NCBI GenBank assembly: GCA_045576335.1
Contig: JAZNGH010000013.1
Coordinates: 1 to 64,000, forward strand
DNA from: Scatosoma sp045576335
GTDB lineage: Bacteria > Bacillota > Clostridia > Christensenellales > Borkfalkiaceae
Direction: 5' to 3'
Length of the DNA: 64,000 nt
The position numbers were made by a program, and so were the translations under genes. The notes beneath the pieces are model-generated. The model saw only the letters and a program-made list of their open reading frames with translations, did not search any database and was not told the DNA's origin. Positions 1 to 10,000 of the stretch are shown here, piece by piece (position 1 is the first letter of the stretch; the number at the start of each line of letters is the position of its first letter).

Positions 1-3000
1 TTTGTATACGCCCTCGCAAAGAATACCGTTCTTGCCCTCCAAGAAATCGGCAAGCGTTGCGTATTTTACGCAATTCGTTACAACGCCTTTATAGCCGGGG
101 TTTGTAGAGGCAAACGTACCAAACAACGCGCTTCCACCCGTTCCCGAGGTGATAAATACACAATTCTTCGTCGTAACGTTATACGAGTTGGGTCCCGTCA
201 AATAACCGTCTACGTAGCTTTCGGCTTCTACGTCGTAGTGTTTTAACGCAAAGATACAGTTATTAAACGAACCCTCGCCTGTCGTCGCGCTGGCATTCGT
301 TCCGTTTTGCGCGGTCGTTATCAAATACGCGCCCGTATCCGTTACGCTCGTCGTTACCGTTGCGTGAATATAGCAATTTTCAAACGTAGACTGCATTGTA
401 TTAAAGGCAAAGAAGCCTTTTTTCAATTGCGAACTGTTATATAAGTACGTCGCGGTTATATCGTATTCCAAGTTTTTAAGCGTTCCGTCAATCGTATGGA
501 ATAAACCGCCGTAATAATCCGTCGTCCCGTCTACTGTTACGCTGATTTTACAACCACGCCCGTCTAACGTGCCTTGCGTTTTGAGAATGCCGTATCTATA
601 TCCCCAAATTTTTGCATTATTCGTGGTATTGTAATCCTCGTCACCAAAGCTTACGTTTTCAAGCATTACCATATAATCGGTTGCCGTGGACGAGCCTACC
701 TTTTCCAAGAAATTATCTTGCGTCAAGCCGATATACGTTGCCGTTGCCGTCGTTTCCGCCGCAACGCCACTCGTCGTTTTTACCGTTACGGTAACGTTAT
801 TTGTTCCCGCAACGAGCTTTCCGTCAAGCATTGCCAAAAGATTGCAAGTCTTACCCGTAAACGAGCCGAGCTTATTCGTACCCATATATACGTCGTAGTT
901 CAAATCGCCCACGACTTCCGTATCGGTAACGGTGAGCGTATCACCCAAAATTGTCGCCGTAATAGCACGATTGACAGGATATACTTTTTTGCCGCAAAGA
1001 TAGATATTGACGTTATCAAAGCTCCAAACGCCCGTTGCTTTGAACGAATCGTGCTTTTGAACGGTACCCTCGATTGCTTCTTCCATATACGTATACGTAT
1101 TCAACGTAGGTACGGTAAATAAGCCGTTACAAGCCGTGCCGTCCGTGCCCGCCAAAAAGGCTTCAATGGAAGGATACGTATAGCTTTCGGTAACACGAAG
1201 ATTGTATCCGGAGTTAAAGGAAGGCTTAAAAGGCGTTCCAGCGTCGATAAACACGCAATTTTTCATATGCGTTCCTTTACTCTTATCGCCCGTAACGTAC
1301 GCATCGGCAAGGGTGCCTTCACCCGTCACGTAGTTAACGTCAAAAATTACGTTTTCAAATACCACGTTAGAGGTTGCATTCGTTCCCATCGTAATAAGTA
1401 CGGCGTGCTCGTCAACAGCCTTCGTCGTTCCGTCCGTCGTGGGAATCAAGGTCGCGTGGATATAACAATTTTCCACTTTCGAAGTTTCCCCTACCTGAAA
1501 AGCAAAGAAGCCTCTATCACCCGAAGCGTCACGAGTATCAATCAAATACGTAGCGATGCAATCGTATTCAAGATTTTTAACCGTTCCACCCAAGTTTTGG
1601 AACAAGCCCGCCACAAACCAGCCTTTATTTGTAAGCCTGTTTGCCTGGGCTTCGTTGTAATCCAAGCGCAAGCTGATTTTATGTCCGTCGCCGTCTAACG
1701 TTGCGTTAAATTTATCAAACGCATACACGCTTCCCCAAACTTGATATCTACCGCCGTTTTCTTCGGTCGCACTTAAAGACCTATACGCCTCGTAACCAAC
1801 CGTCACGTCTTCGGTTAAAACGAGGTGTTTGTACGCCGTTTTTGCGTCGCTCATTTCGGCAAGGAAATTTTCTTGATTGAGCAAGACAACGTTGACGACC
1901 GCAATGCCCGTAACGCCTTTTTCCTTGTTTTCCACGACTACGTTGTACCGATTTGTCGTTACGCCGTACGTTTTCACGATTTCAGAATACAAATCGAAGC
2001 TACCCGTCGAGGAGTTACCCACGTACGCGTCGTTGAGATAAACGTCAAACGAGCCGTCCTCGCTCCAAGTCAAGCTACCGTTCGTATAGCCGACAGCCAT
2101 AACGGGTGCTTCACCGTAGTCTTCGTATGCAACGTTCGCAACCTTTCTGCCCAACAAATACACGCCGTCTTGGGAAATATTCCATTTTTCGCTCCAAGCA
2201 CCGTATACGGGCGCACCGTCCGAAATACTGGATACGACCCGCGCCGTATTTTGTCGCCAACCGTTGTGGGCGGTCACGAAATCGTACAGGGTACGATAGA
2301 AATACCCGCTATTCATATTACAAGCACTACCGCCTTGAACGCCTTGCCCGTAAAACGTTTGCGTTGCACCGTTGCGGATAAATACGCAATCGGTAACATA
2401 CGGTCCTTTCGACCCGTAACGAATCGCATAACCGCTATTTGCACGTTCGCCGTTTTCGTTTTGGAGGGAAAGCTCAAAGATGACGTTGTTAAAGTATGCC
2501 GTCGGGTTGCCAAGCGGATTAGATGCAGTAGCAATAAAGCCTTCTTGGTCTACCGTTGCATTCGAGCCTTGCAGATGCGAAACGCGCGCTTGCATATAGC
2601 AATCCTGCATTTTGCCTTGTCCTTGATACGTAAACACACCCACGAATTGTGCATTAGGGCGTTTATACGTACCGTTAAACTCGTAGTGCAGGTTCTTGAC
2701 GACGGATTCCGTACCAAGCGTATGGAATACGCCGCAAGGCACGTATTTTGCGTCGTCACATTCGTAAGTAACCGAAAGCGTATATCCGTTGCCGTCCAAA
2801 GTTGCATTGAACATTTGAATAAAGCAAGCGTAATATTCCGTTTTCGTTGCCGTTTCGCGTTCGTAACAATATTCACTCGTCCAAGTCAAATGAATGTCGT
2901 TCGTTAATACGTAATAGCCCGTCGAGTCCGCCGTCAACGCCAAAAATTCCTCGGCGGTGGAAATCGTCTTAATCTCCTCAACGTCCACGACCTCCGTCGT

Positions 3001-5109
3001 AATCGTCGTGCTTACGTTTGCCGTTTTATGTACGACAAGTATTTGCGTACTGCCTTTCGCTTGCGCCGTGATTACGCCGTTTTCGTCTACGGTCGCTATC
3101 GCGGTATTTGCAGAATAATAATTAAACGCACTCGCTTCCTTGCCCTCTATGGCAATCGTTCCCGTTTGACCCGTTTTCAAAACAAAGCTCTTGGTCGTTG
3201 CGTTCAATTGTGCCGCGTTGGAAACGCTGATTTCGTACGTAGCATACCCCGTTACGCCGCTATTCGTCGTAAGAGTGCTCACTACCGTATAACGTCCCGT
3301 TGCCGAAGGAACAAACGTCGCTCCGTCCTGTGCAAACGTATGCACCGTCTTACCCTTTGTATCTAAAATATAGAAATCAAACGTATATTCGCTCGTACCC
3401 TGTTCGGTCACGGTATGCGTTTCCGATAAATCAATCGCAACGTTATCTGCTTTCGCCACTACGGGCGCAACAATCGGAGCAACGCTTGTTTGATTTTTCA
3501 ACGCGATACTCCCGTTAAAACTCCAAACAGCCTCGTCAAAACCGTTATAACGCGTTTGCGTATCGCCGTCGCCTATACCCGCTCCGTCGAGAACGTAACC
3601 GTTACCCGCAAGCAAAGCTTGCGTCGTTGCGTACGCATAGCAATTTTCCACGTACGGATTATCCTCGCTATCCACGCCGTTAAGCTTTGCGCCATAAGTA
3701 AGATTTTCCGATATCACGAGGCATTCGTCGTATTTTGCAAAGCCGTACGAAGCAAAAGCCGTCAAAGCAACGCCGCTGGGCTTACGAATATTCAACACGC
3801 AATTACGAACGCTACCCGTCGCCGAAGAAAACGTATCGTAGGCGTAATCGCTACCCGTTACCAACTCGATATCGATATAACAATTTTCAACCGTACCCGA
3901 AAGCTGTTTAGCAAAAAGGCTTCCCGCAACTTCGCTATGTAAGGTCACGGCAAAATAAATATTTTTGAGCGTTGCCGATTTCGCAATATTTCCAAACACG
4001 CCGTTGAGCGTACGCTCGTCCGCGTTGCAATAACGGGTCAAACCCGTCACGGCATAACCGCGTCCGTCAAAAGTTCCCACGAAATCGTCAATAAGGTATT
4101 CGTCGTTTAACCACGGATTTTTTGCAAAATATGCACCCATATCGATATTATCTGCAAGCACGTAGACGAAATTTTCGTCGCCCTCTCCGATACGAACGAA
4201 TTGCTCCGCCGTGCGAATATACACATACGTACGCACGGTAACTTCTATGCTTTGCGTTACGTTTCCGTACGTAGCAAAGACCGTTGCCGTTCCTCCGCCG
4301 ATTGCTTTTACTTTACCGTTTTCTACCGTTACAACGCCGCTATCGCTCGTGCTCCAAACGGGTTGCGCCGTAGAAGCCTCACCGTTCACCGTAAGCGTTA
4401 CGGGTATCGCGCGCTCCTCATTCGGCTCTAAAACGCCTTCCAAGGCTTGCAAGGAAAGAATAACCTCGTCCTCTGTAACGACTTTACAAGCCGCCGTCAC
4501 CTCCACGCCGTCAATCACGGCACGCGCGAATACTTGCACTTCGCCACCGTTTTTCACAGCCGTCACTACGCCGTTTTCCACGGTAACGTATTGCGTATCG
4601 CTGCTTTCCCAAACGATTTCTGCCGTTACGCTTTCGTCATTTTTATAAGCCTGCGCGGATAAGGTCGCCGTTTTGCCGTTTGCATAAGCCGCGTTGAGCT
4701 TGACCGTGCTTTGGGAAAGCAGGACCTGCAAACGGTTTGCGGTATTGCTTGCCGCTTGTACGGTAATTTTACAATTCGCGTTTAGCGTACCGTAATTTAC
4801 CGTAACGTAAGTCGTACCCAACGAACGCGCGGTAACCACGCCGTTTTCCACCGTCGCGATTTCGGGATTATTACTGTTCCAAATCAAAGTAGCGTTTTGT
4901 GCATCCTCTACGCCCGAAAGCGTGGCGGTAAGCGTCAACGTACCCTCGGGGTTCATAATCACGCTCGTTTTATCCAAGGACAAAGCGGCGTTTGTCTGGA
5001 TTTCGTATTCCTTTCCGCTTGGCGTCGTATTCTCCGTACAAGCAAAAGCGCAAGAAAGCCCGACGAGCATACAAAAAACGCAAAGCAGTATTTTGACTAT
5101 TTTTTTCAT
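1..5109 (-). CDS. Giant Big_2/GLUG-like surface lipoprotein (3' end outside window)
   Basis: Open frame of 1,703 codons from ATG at 5109 to the left edge with no stop; AAGGAG lies just upstream. The N-terminus is a lipoprotein-type signal peptide (MKKIVKILLC..., Cys at about residue 20 or 24). Three bacterial Ig-like group 2 domains follow (about residues 40-300, repeated 'VENGVVTA' and 'VTVENGKVKAI' motifs), with another near 700. The rest is built from at least four copies of a unit with an 'LDG(R/N/D)G(Y/H/C)' motif, then 'G(V/L)F..(I/L)' and '(V/L)KN(L/I)', resembling GLUG/M26-type beta-helix repeats. Likely a cell-surface adhesin or glycan-binding protein. It starts 11 nt after the DUF4838 gene and is the last visible gene of locus 1. 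No catalytic domain is visible; the C-terminus is unknown. Confidence 0.85.
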   Translation of the reverse strand, partial: MKKIVKILLCVFCMLVGLSCAFACTENTTPSGKEYEIQTNAALSLDKTSVIMNPEGTLTLTATLSGVEDAQNATLIWNSNNPEIATVENGVVTARSLGTTYVTVNYGTLNANCKITVQAASNTANRLQVLLSQSTVKLNAAYANGKTATLSAQAYKNDESVTAEIVWESSDTQYVTVENGVVTAVKNGGEVQVFARAVIDGVEVTAACKVVTEDEVILSLQALEGVLEPNEERAIPVTLTVNGEASTAQPVWSTSDSGVVTVENGKVKAIGGGTATVFATYGNVTQSIEVTVRTYVYIRTAEQFVRIGEGDENFVYVLADNIDMGAYFAKNPWLNDEYLIDDFVGTFDGRGYAVTGLTRYCNADERTLNGVFGNIAKSATLKNIYFAVTLHSEVAGSLFAKQLSGTVENCYIDIELVTGSDYAYDTFSSATGSVRNCVLNIRKPSGVALTAFASYGFAKYDECLVISENLTYGAKLNGVDSEDNPYVENCYAYATTQALLAGNGYVLDGAGIGDGDTQTRYNGFDEAVWSFNGSIALKNQTSVAPIVAPVVAKADNVAIDLSETHTVTEQGTSEYTFDFYILDTKGKTVHTFAQDGATFVPSATGRYTVVSTLTTNSGVTGYATYEISVSNAAQLNATTKSFVLKTGQTGTIAIEGKEASAFNYYSANTAIATVDENGVITAQAKGSTQILVVHKTANVSTTITTEVVDVEEIKTISTAEEFLALTADSTGYYVLTNDIHLTWTSEYCYERETATKTEYYACFIQMFNATLDGNGYTLSVTYECDDAKYVPCGVFHTLGTESVVKNLHYEFNGTYKRPNAQFVGVFTYQGQGKMQDCYMQARVSHLQGSNATVDQEGFIATASNPLGNPTAYFNNVIFELSLQNENGERANSGYAIRYGSKGPYVTDCVFIRNGATQTFYGQGVQGGSACNMNSGYFYRTLYDFVTAHNGWRQNTARVVSSISDGAPVYGAWSEKWNISQDGVYLLGRKVANVAYEDYGEAPVMAVGYTNGSLTWSEDGSFDVYLNDAYVGNSSTGSFDLYSEIVKTYGVTTNRYNVVVENKEKGVTGIAVVNVVLLNQENFLAEMSDAKTAYKHLVLTEDVTVGYEAYRSLSATEENGGRYQVWGSVYAFDKFNATLDGDGHKISLRLDYNEAQANRLTNKGWFVAGLFQNLGGTVKNLEYDCIATYLIDTRDASGDRGFFAFQVGETSKVENCYIHATLIPTTDGTTKAVDEHAVLITMGTNATSNVVFENVIFDVNYVTGEGTLADAYVTGDKSKGTHMKNCVFIDAGTPFKPSFNSGYNLRVTESYTYPSIEAFLAGTDGTACNGLFTVPTLNTYTYMEEAIEGTVQKHDSFKATGVWSFDNVNIYLCGKKVYPVNRAITATILGDTLTVTDTEVVGDLNYDVYMGTNKLGSFTGKTCNLLAMLDGKLVAGTNNVTVTVKTTSGVAAETTATATYIGLTQDNFLEKVGSSTATDYMVMLENVSFGDEDYNTTNNAKIWGYRYGILKTQGTLDGRGCKISVTVDGTTDYYGGLFHTIDGTLKNLEYDITATYLYNSSQLKKGFFAFNTMQSTFENCYIHATVTTSVTDTGAYLITTAQNGTNASATTGEGSFNNCIFALKHYDVEAESYVDGYLTGPNSYNVTTKNCVFITSGTGGSALFGTFASTNPGYKGVVTNCVKYATLADFLEGKNGILCEGVYK

Positions 5110-5120
5110 ACGTCTACTCC

Positions 5121-7061
5121 TTATCCTTGTACTTTTTTACGCCAAGCCGCAAATTGCTGCTCGTTGGTCAAGCATTGCGGATATCTACCGTTGACCTGTT
5201 GAATACCGCAAGTAATACAATCCTCTTCAAACGCATCTACCATTGCCAAATAGGTTTCCGTAGAATAATCCGCGCTGAAATTCTCCAACAAAATAAATCT
5301 TTGCGTAAAGCTCTCAATGGTAATTCGCTGATGGTACATTTCCTTTTCCGCCTCGGTATATCCCGCGGCGTCTATCGCCTCGTGCGCTTTATCGAGCAAG
5401 GACAAAAGCTGTTCGATGAAAACGCGATTATAGGAAGAAACACTCGGCTGTACCGTAGAAATCGTGTTGTTCGGATTTTGCTCATTGTAATCGTCCGCGA
5501 AAGCTCTATAATACGTTTTCATTAAATAATAATAATCGCTGACGTATTCCGCTCCCTCACGGTAATAATGCTTAATAAAATCGTCCGTCAGCTGGTTTAC
5601 GTCCAAATACGGATTCCATTCCAGCTTGGATTGTACGTATCCCTCCAAAACTTGAAAAGCTCGCGCTTGTTTGAGCTGCCCTTCGTTACAAACGTGCATA
5701 AACATTACGTCTAATTCTTTGCCTACACGGAAGCTTTCGTATAAGCCGTAGCTTGCGTCGTACCACTCAAACGCGGTGTAAGAAGCGTCGTTATAAAGAT
5801 AGAACATCAGTTTATCGGAGCATACGTCCCAACCGATTAAATTCTCACGGAACTTCCTATTATTTTTTTCGTCCATGATCGAGTATTCACGATTAGACGC
5901 AATAGGAGCAAAGATCAAAGGCGATCTATCGTTAAGTATGCAGCTATCGTCAATCGGTTTATGCTCGCCGTTTACCATCTTCGTGGGCGGCGTTTCCGTA
6001 GCGTAATAGGCAAGCATCGGGAAATACAGCGTTCTATCGCCCATTCCTTCGTCTTCCATCCATTCGGTAACGTCCGCTACCATGCGGTTGATCCAACGAA
6101 CCGTTTGCCCCGCAACGCCGTACGTGCCTTGCTCTATCTGACAATCCCCACACACGCATACGTCGGGACTGTCTTCACCCCCAAGCGGAATATAAATCAA
6201 GCTGGGATTGTTAACAATCAAATTCTTCAAGTTAATCAAGAACTGATTGTACGCGCCTTGACTGGACAAACAAATTTGCTTTTGGCTCGCCGCATACCAG
6301 TCCGTATGCTCGGCAAGATACGTTTGCGGAGGCAAAATCTTAAAGTGCGCGTGCGGGAAATGGTACCATGCACGTTCATTGAACATCATGTATTCCGTGC
6401 CCTTATACGTACGCCATTTGGCGGCAAAAGCCGCGTCGTTATACGAATAATACCAATCGCCCGAACGTCCCTCAAACGCGGGCTTATCCGTCAAATTGAA
6501 ATCAGGCAGCTTGAACTGCAAACCCCGTTCGTAATATATTTCGTCTATGGCGTAAGGCTCCCAGCCAAACGAGTGGTGTAAAAATTCGTATACGGAATAC
6601 AACGTTCCGTAGCCACCGCCACCTGCCATTACGACGGTGTTGCCTTGACGAACGATTTTATATCCGTCCGTGCCTAATTCTTCTTCCAAAACTTCTACGC
6701 CGCTTGCCGTCAAAAGCGTGGTTTTGCCTACCGACAAATATTTTTTCGTCGTATCGTACGAAACATCCGAATCCTTTACAATGCGTACGTCCGTACCGGA
6801 CGCGCTTTCAAAATAAAGCTCTAACTCCTCCGCCGCGTACGTTTCATAATTAGTGGCGTTGAGCGGCTCAACGATTACGTATTCCGTTTTACCGTCCTTC
6901 ACGAGGTCGATATCGGTCATTGCCAAGTCTTTGGAAACGCTCACTTTATCCAAAGCGGACTCGTCACTTTGCGGCTTACACGCGCTAAAAACGGAAAGGC
7001 ATGCGCTCGTGGTCAGCAATAACGCCAACGCTTTTTTCGTAATATTTTTTATTCTACTCAT
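5121..7061 (-). CDS. DUF4838 / GH67N-like lipoprotein (locus 1)
   Basis: 646 residues. The signal peptide ends in a lipobox (VFSAC, Cys about 27), so it should be a membrane-anchored extracytoplasmic protein. Residues about 55-170 resemble the N-terminal domain of GH67 alpha-glucuronidases ('TYAAEELELYFE', 'KYLSVGKT', 'DGYKIV'). Residues about 230-500 resemble DUF4838, including 'GGEDSPDVCVCGDC'. Such proteins occur in polysaccharide loci and are thought to bind or hydrolyse glycans, but no activity can be assigned from sequence. It lies 8 nt downstream of the Ig-like protein gene and is paralogous to the protein at 29887-31863, which holds the same place in the second locus. Confidence 0.8.
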   Translation of the reverse strand: MSRIKNITKKALALLLTTSACLSVFSACKPQSDESALDKVSVSKDLAMTDIDLVKDGKTEYVIVEPLNATNYETYAAEELELYFESASGTDVRIVKDSDVSYDTTKKYLSVGKTTLLTASGVEVLEEELGTDGYKIVRQGNTVVMAGGGGYGTLYSVYEFLHHSFGWEPYAIDEIYYERGLQFKLPDFNLTDKPAFEGRSGDWYYSYNDAAFAAKWRTYKGTEYMMFNERAWYHFPHAHFKILPPQTYLAEHTDWYAASQKQICLSSQGAYNQFLINLKNLIVNNPSLIYIPLGGEDSPDVCVCGDCQIEQGTYGVAGQTVRWINRMVADVTEWMEDEGMGDRTLYFPMLAYYATETPPTKMVNGEHKPIDDSCILNDRSPLIFAPIASNREYSIMDEKNNRKFRENLIGWDVCSDKLMFYLYNDASYTAFEWYDASYGLYESFRVGKELDVMFMHVCNEGQLKQARAFQVLEGYVQSKLEWNPYLDVNQLTDDFIKHYYREGAEYVSDYYYLMKTYYRAFADDYNEQNPNNTISTVQPSVSSYNRVFIEQLLSLLDKAHEAIDAAGYTEAEKEMYHQRITIESFTQRFILLENFSADYSTETYLAMVDAFEEDCITCGIQQVNGRYPQCLTNEQQFAAWRKKVQG

Positions 7062-7069
7062 ACCTTACC

Positions 7070-10000
7070 TCACTCTACGACCCAAAGGTCGAACGTCTTT
7101 ATCGTTGAAGATCCGTCTTGGTCCTTTGCCATATAAACGATTTTGAATTTCCCCGTAACCGTCGGAGTAAATTGACAATCGATTAAACGTATCATCAGTC
7201 CGTCGGGCGAAATCGCGTATACGTATAAAGTAACGTTGGAATAATCGTCCGTCACCGTAGCTGACGGCAACGTATACGTTCCGTTTACCTGTACGGCTTC
7301 GGGCATATCGTCTTGAAGCTCGATAGTCGGCGGCACGCGGTCCACCACGATAATGCTTTTAGGTCTCGAACGTTCCTCGTCTAAATTATCTATCGCCAAA
7401 TACGTGATAACGTACGTACCGTATTTATCCACTTGGAAGGTAAACGGTTGGTCGCAAGGCACGTTCTCATACAGCGTTTCCCCGTTTGCCGTTACGCTAA
7501 CGGAAATGGATTTCACGCCGCTCAATAAATCAAACGCCGTTGCGGGATACACCGTAACCGTATCCCCTACGTTGACCTCGCTCCATTCGCCCCAAACCTT
7601 AATCATGGGCCCCGTTCTATCTAATTTAGTGGTCGAAGCAAATTTTTGTCCGCCTACGTTTTCAATTTGCCACAACGCGCTTTGACCGTCCGTTATTCCC
7701 TCTACACGGAAATCTACGTATACAAACCCGCTACTAAATCCCTTAAATACATTACCGTTCACGGTGTACTCGATTTTTCCAAGCGGATTGCTTACGTCAT
7801 CCGACAGCGTATGATTTTGAGGATTGTATTGCACGTACAAAGGAATGTTCGAATTAAAAAACTCGCCTCTCATTTCGTATTCTTTTCCGTTGACACACGC
7901 AAAAGCACGGTTTTGTTCGCCTTTTGCATTCGCACCCTTCCGAATAACGATTTCCACCTTTTCTTCGGGATTAACGCTATCTACGAGCGTTGTCACCACT
8001 TTCGTAAAGTTGTCGCTGTCTACGCCCAACGAATACGTAAAGAAATTTACGTCTATCGCGCGGGCAAAACCGATTTTACAATCCTCACCCACATTCGTCG
8101 TAACGGCCATACCCGTTTTTTCTGCTTTTAAGCTTGCGCCAGCCGCATAGAAAAAGCTTGCCGCGTATCCTTTTTCACCGCCTTCCGCTGAAACGGCGTG
8201 AAGCACGTATTCTTTCGTGCTCTCTCCCGCTTTTACGGTAAAGATGTAGTCTTTGTCCTCGCCTGCTACGGGTGTCCATTGTCTATTTGCGGGCAATTCC
8301 ACGTCGTCAACGTAGTATTTAACCGCTACGAAATTTTCCACGTTGTTTTGATATGTAACCGCCGTAAATGCAGGTAACGTCACCGTTTCCCCCGCGCGAA
8401 TAACGGTATTGACCGTCGTTTCATAAATAAGCGGCTTCACAGTTTCCGATACGTCGATAGAATATACGAACGGATCGCTCGTGCCGTTATAATCGCTCAC
8501 ACGCACCTCAATCGTATACGTTCCCGCGTTGACCGCCTTGAAACAATTGTTTTCATCAAGCGGAATTTCCGTTTCGCCGTACAATACCTTTACGGCTACG
8601 CGCAATTTACCCGAGCCACCGCTTGCTTCTCCTTGCACGAAGCGTGCCGTTTCGCCTTGTTGCAACGTATTGACCATATCGCCGAAAGTATAATCGATTG
8701 CAGGAATCATACCTTGTTCAACGATTTGTACGGGAACGGTCGTCGTTGCAATATTGCCAGCATAATCCGCGCCTGTATATACGATTTCGTAAGTACCCGA
8801 TTTTTCGGGCATAAACTTACCGTCGTATATCCGTATTTTTTCTCTTGTACCGTTGTTTACGTAATATACCTCGGCCGTTACGTTATCCGAATACCCGCTT
8901 GCCGCGTCTTGAACGTAAGCACGGTATATTTTATATTCGCTCCCTACCTCGCCTAACGGAATATTCTCCGCGTCATTGCCGTCGTAATCCACGAACACGT
9001 CAGGCGTCGTATCGTCAACCACCGTCTTTCCTGCAAGACTTTGTCCGTCTACGTTCAAGACCATCATATTACATTCGCCCTTCAACGCCGACATTTTGAC
9101 CACCATACGCGTTTCGCCCGTGGTGAAGCGTTCAAAAGCGTTCCCCGCGCCTACCCAAGCCTCGTCCTTCAAATCGGCAATCAACAACGACGAGTTCATT
9201 ACCTTACGGTTCAAATCGTTATCGGAAGCGGCGGTGTTTGCATATAATTTGCCGCTCTCGTAATCGAAATACAGCTTTACCGATTGCGCGGGATGCGTTC
9301 CTTTCTCGCTAGATTTTCCATAAAACGAAGAATATACGAAATGAGAATAATAATATTTACGGAAATTACTCCCCGACGTATCGACGCTCTCCGTTCTTAA
9401 CCCCATAACGCTCATAGCGTAAGGATAATATAACCAAGGGTCGTCCTCGAAATGGATATGTATAAAATTCGTTTCGTCGTAAACGTCATAGAAATATATA
9501 TCCAACTGCTCAAATTCCATCGTATCTGCTTCGAGCGGCGACACAAAAAACTCTACCAACACGTCGTCAGCGGTATTATCAGCGATATTAAACGTATTTG
9601 CATATTCCACCGACAACGCTTGTCTTGCCGTCAGTAAAATGCCGTTATACGCTTCGTTTGCGTAAGCGGGAGCCGTATAATTTTCCGTAACGGTAAGCCC
9701 TCTCGTAGCGGTAAACAAGTTTTGCGCTCGATTTTGCACGTTAAAATACGCCGTTCTGTAATATGTCTTGTCTTGATAATCAAAACTCCAAGTCACCGAA
9801 TACGCGCCGTTATCCTCCAAGGTTACGCTTTCAGCAGTACTACTTGCACCGTCGGGATATGAAACGGTATGCGTTGCGTCGTATTCTATGCCGTCTTTTT
9901 CAAAATGTACGACGGGAACGGTAAAGACTTCTCCTACCGTATATTCCGTCGATACGTTGATTTTTGCAGTAGGAATATCGGAAACGGTAATCGACGTCTT

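Noticed and set aside
1825..2907. 360-codon plus-strand open frame (and similar long plus-strand frames within 574-4662)
   Set aside because: Antisense shadow of the giant lipoprotein. The minus frame has a signal peptide, ribosome site and coherent domain repeats; the plus frames are rich in Arg/Cys/His with no recognisable motif.
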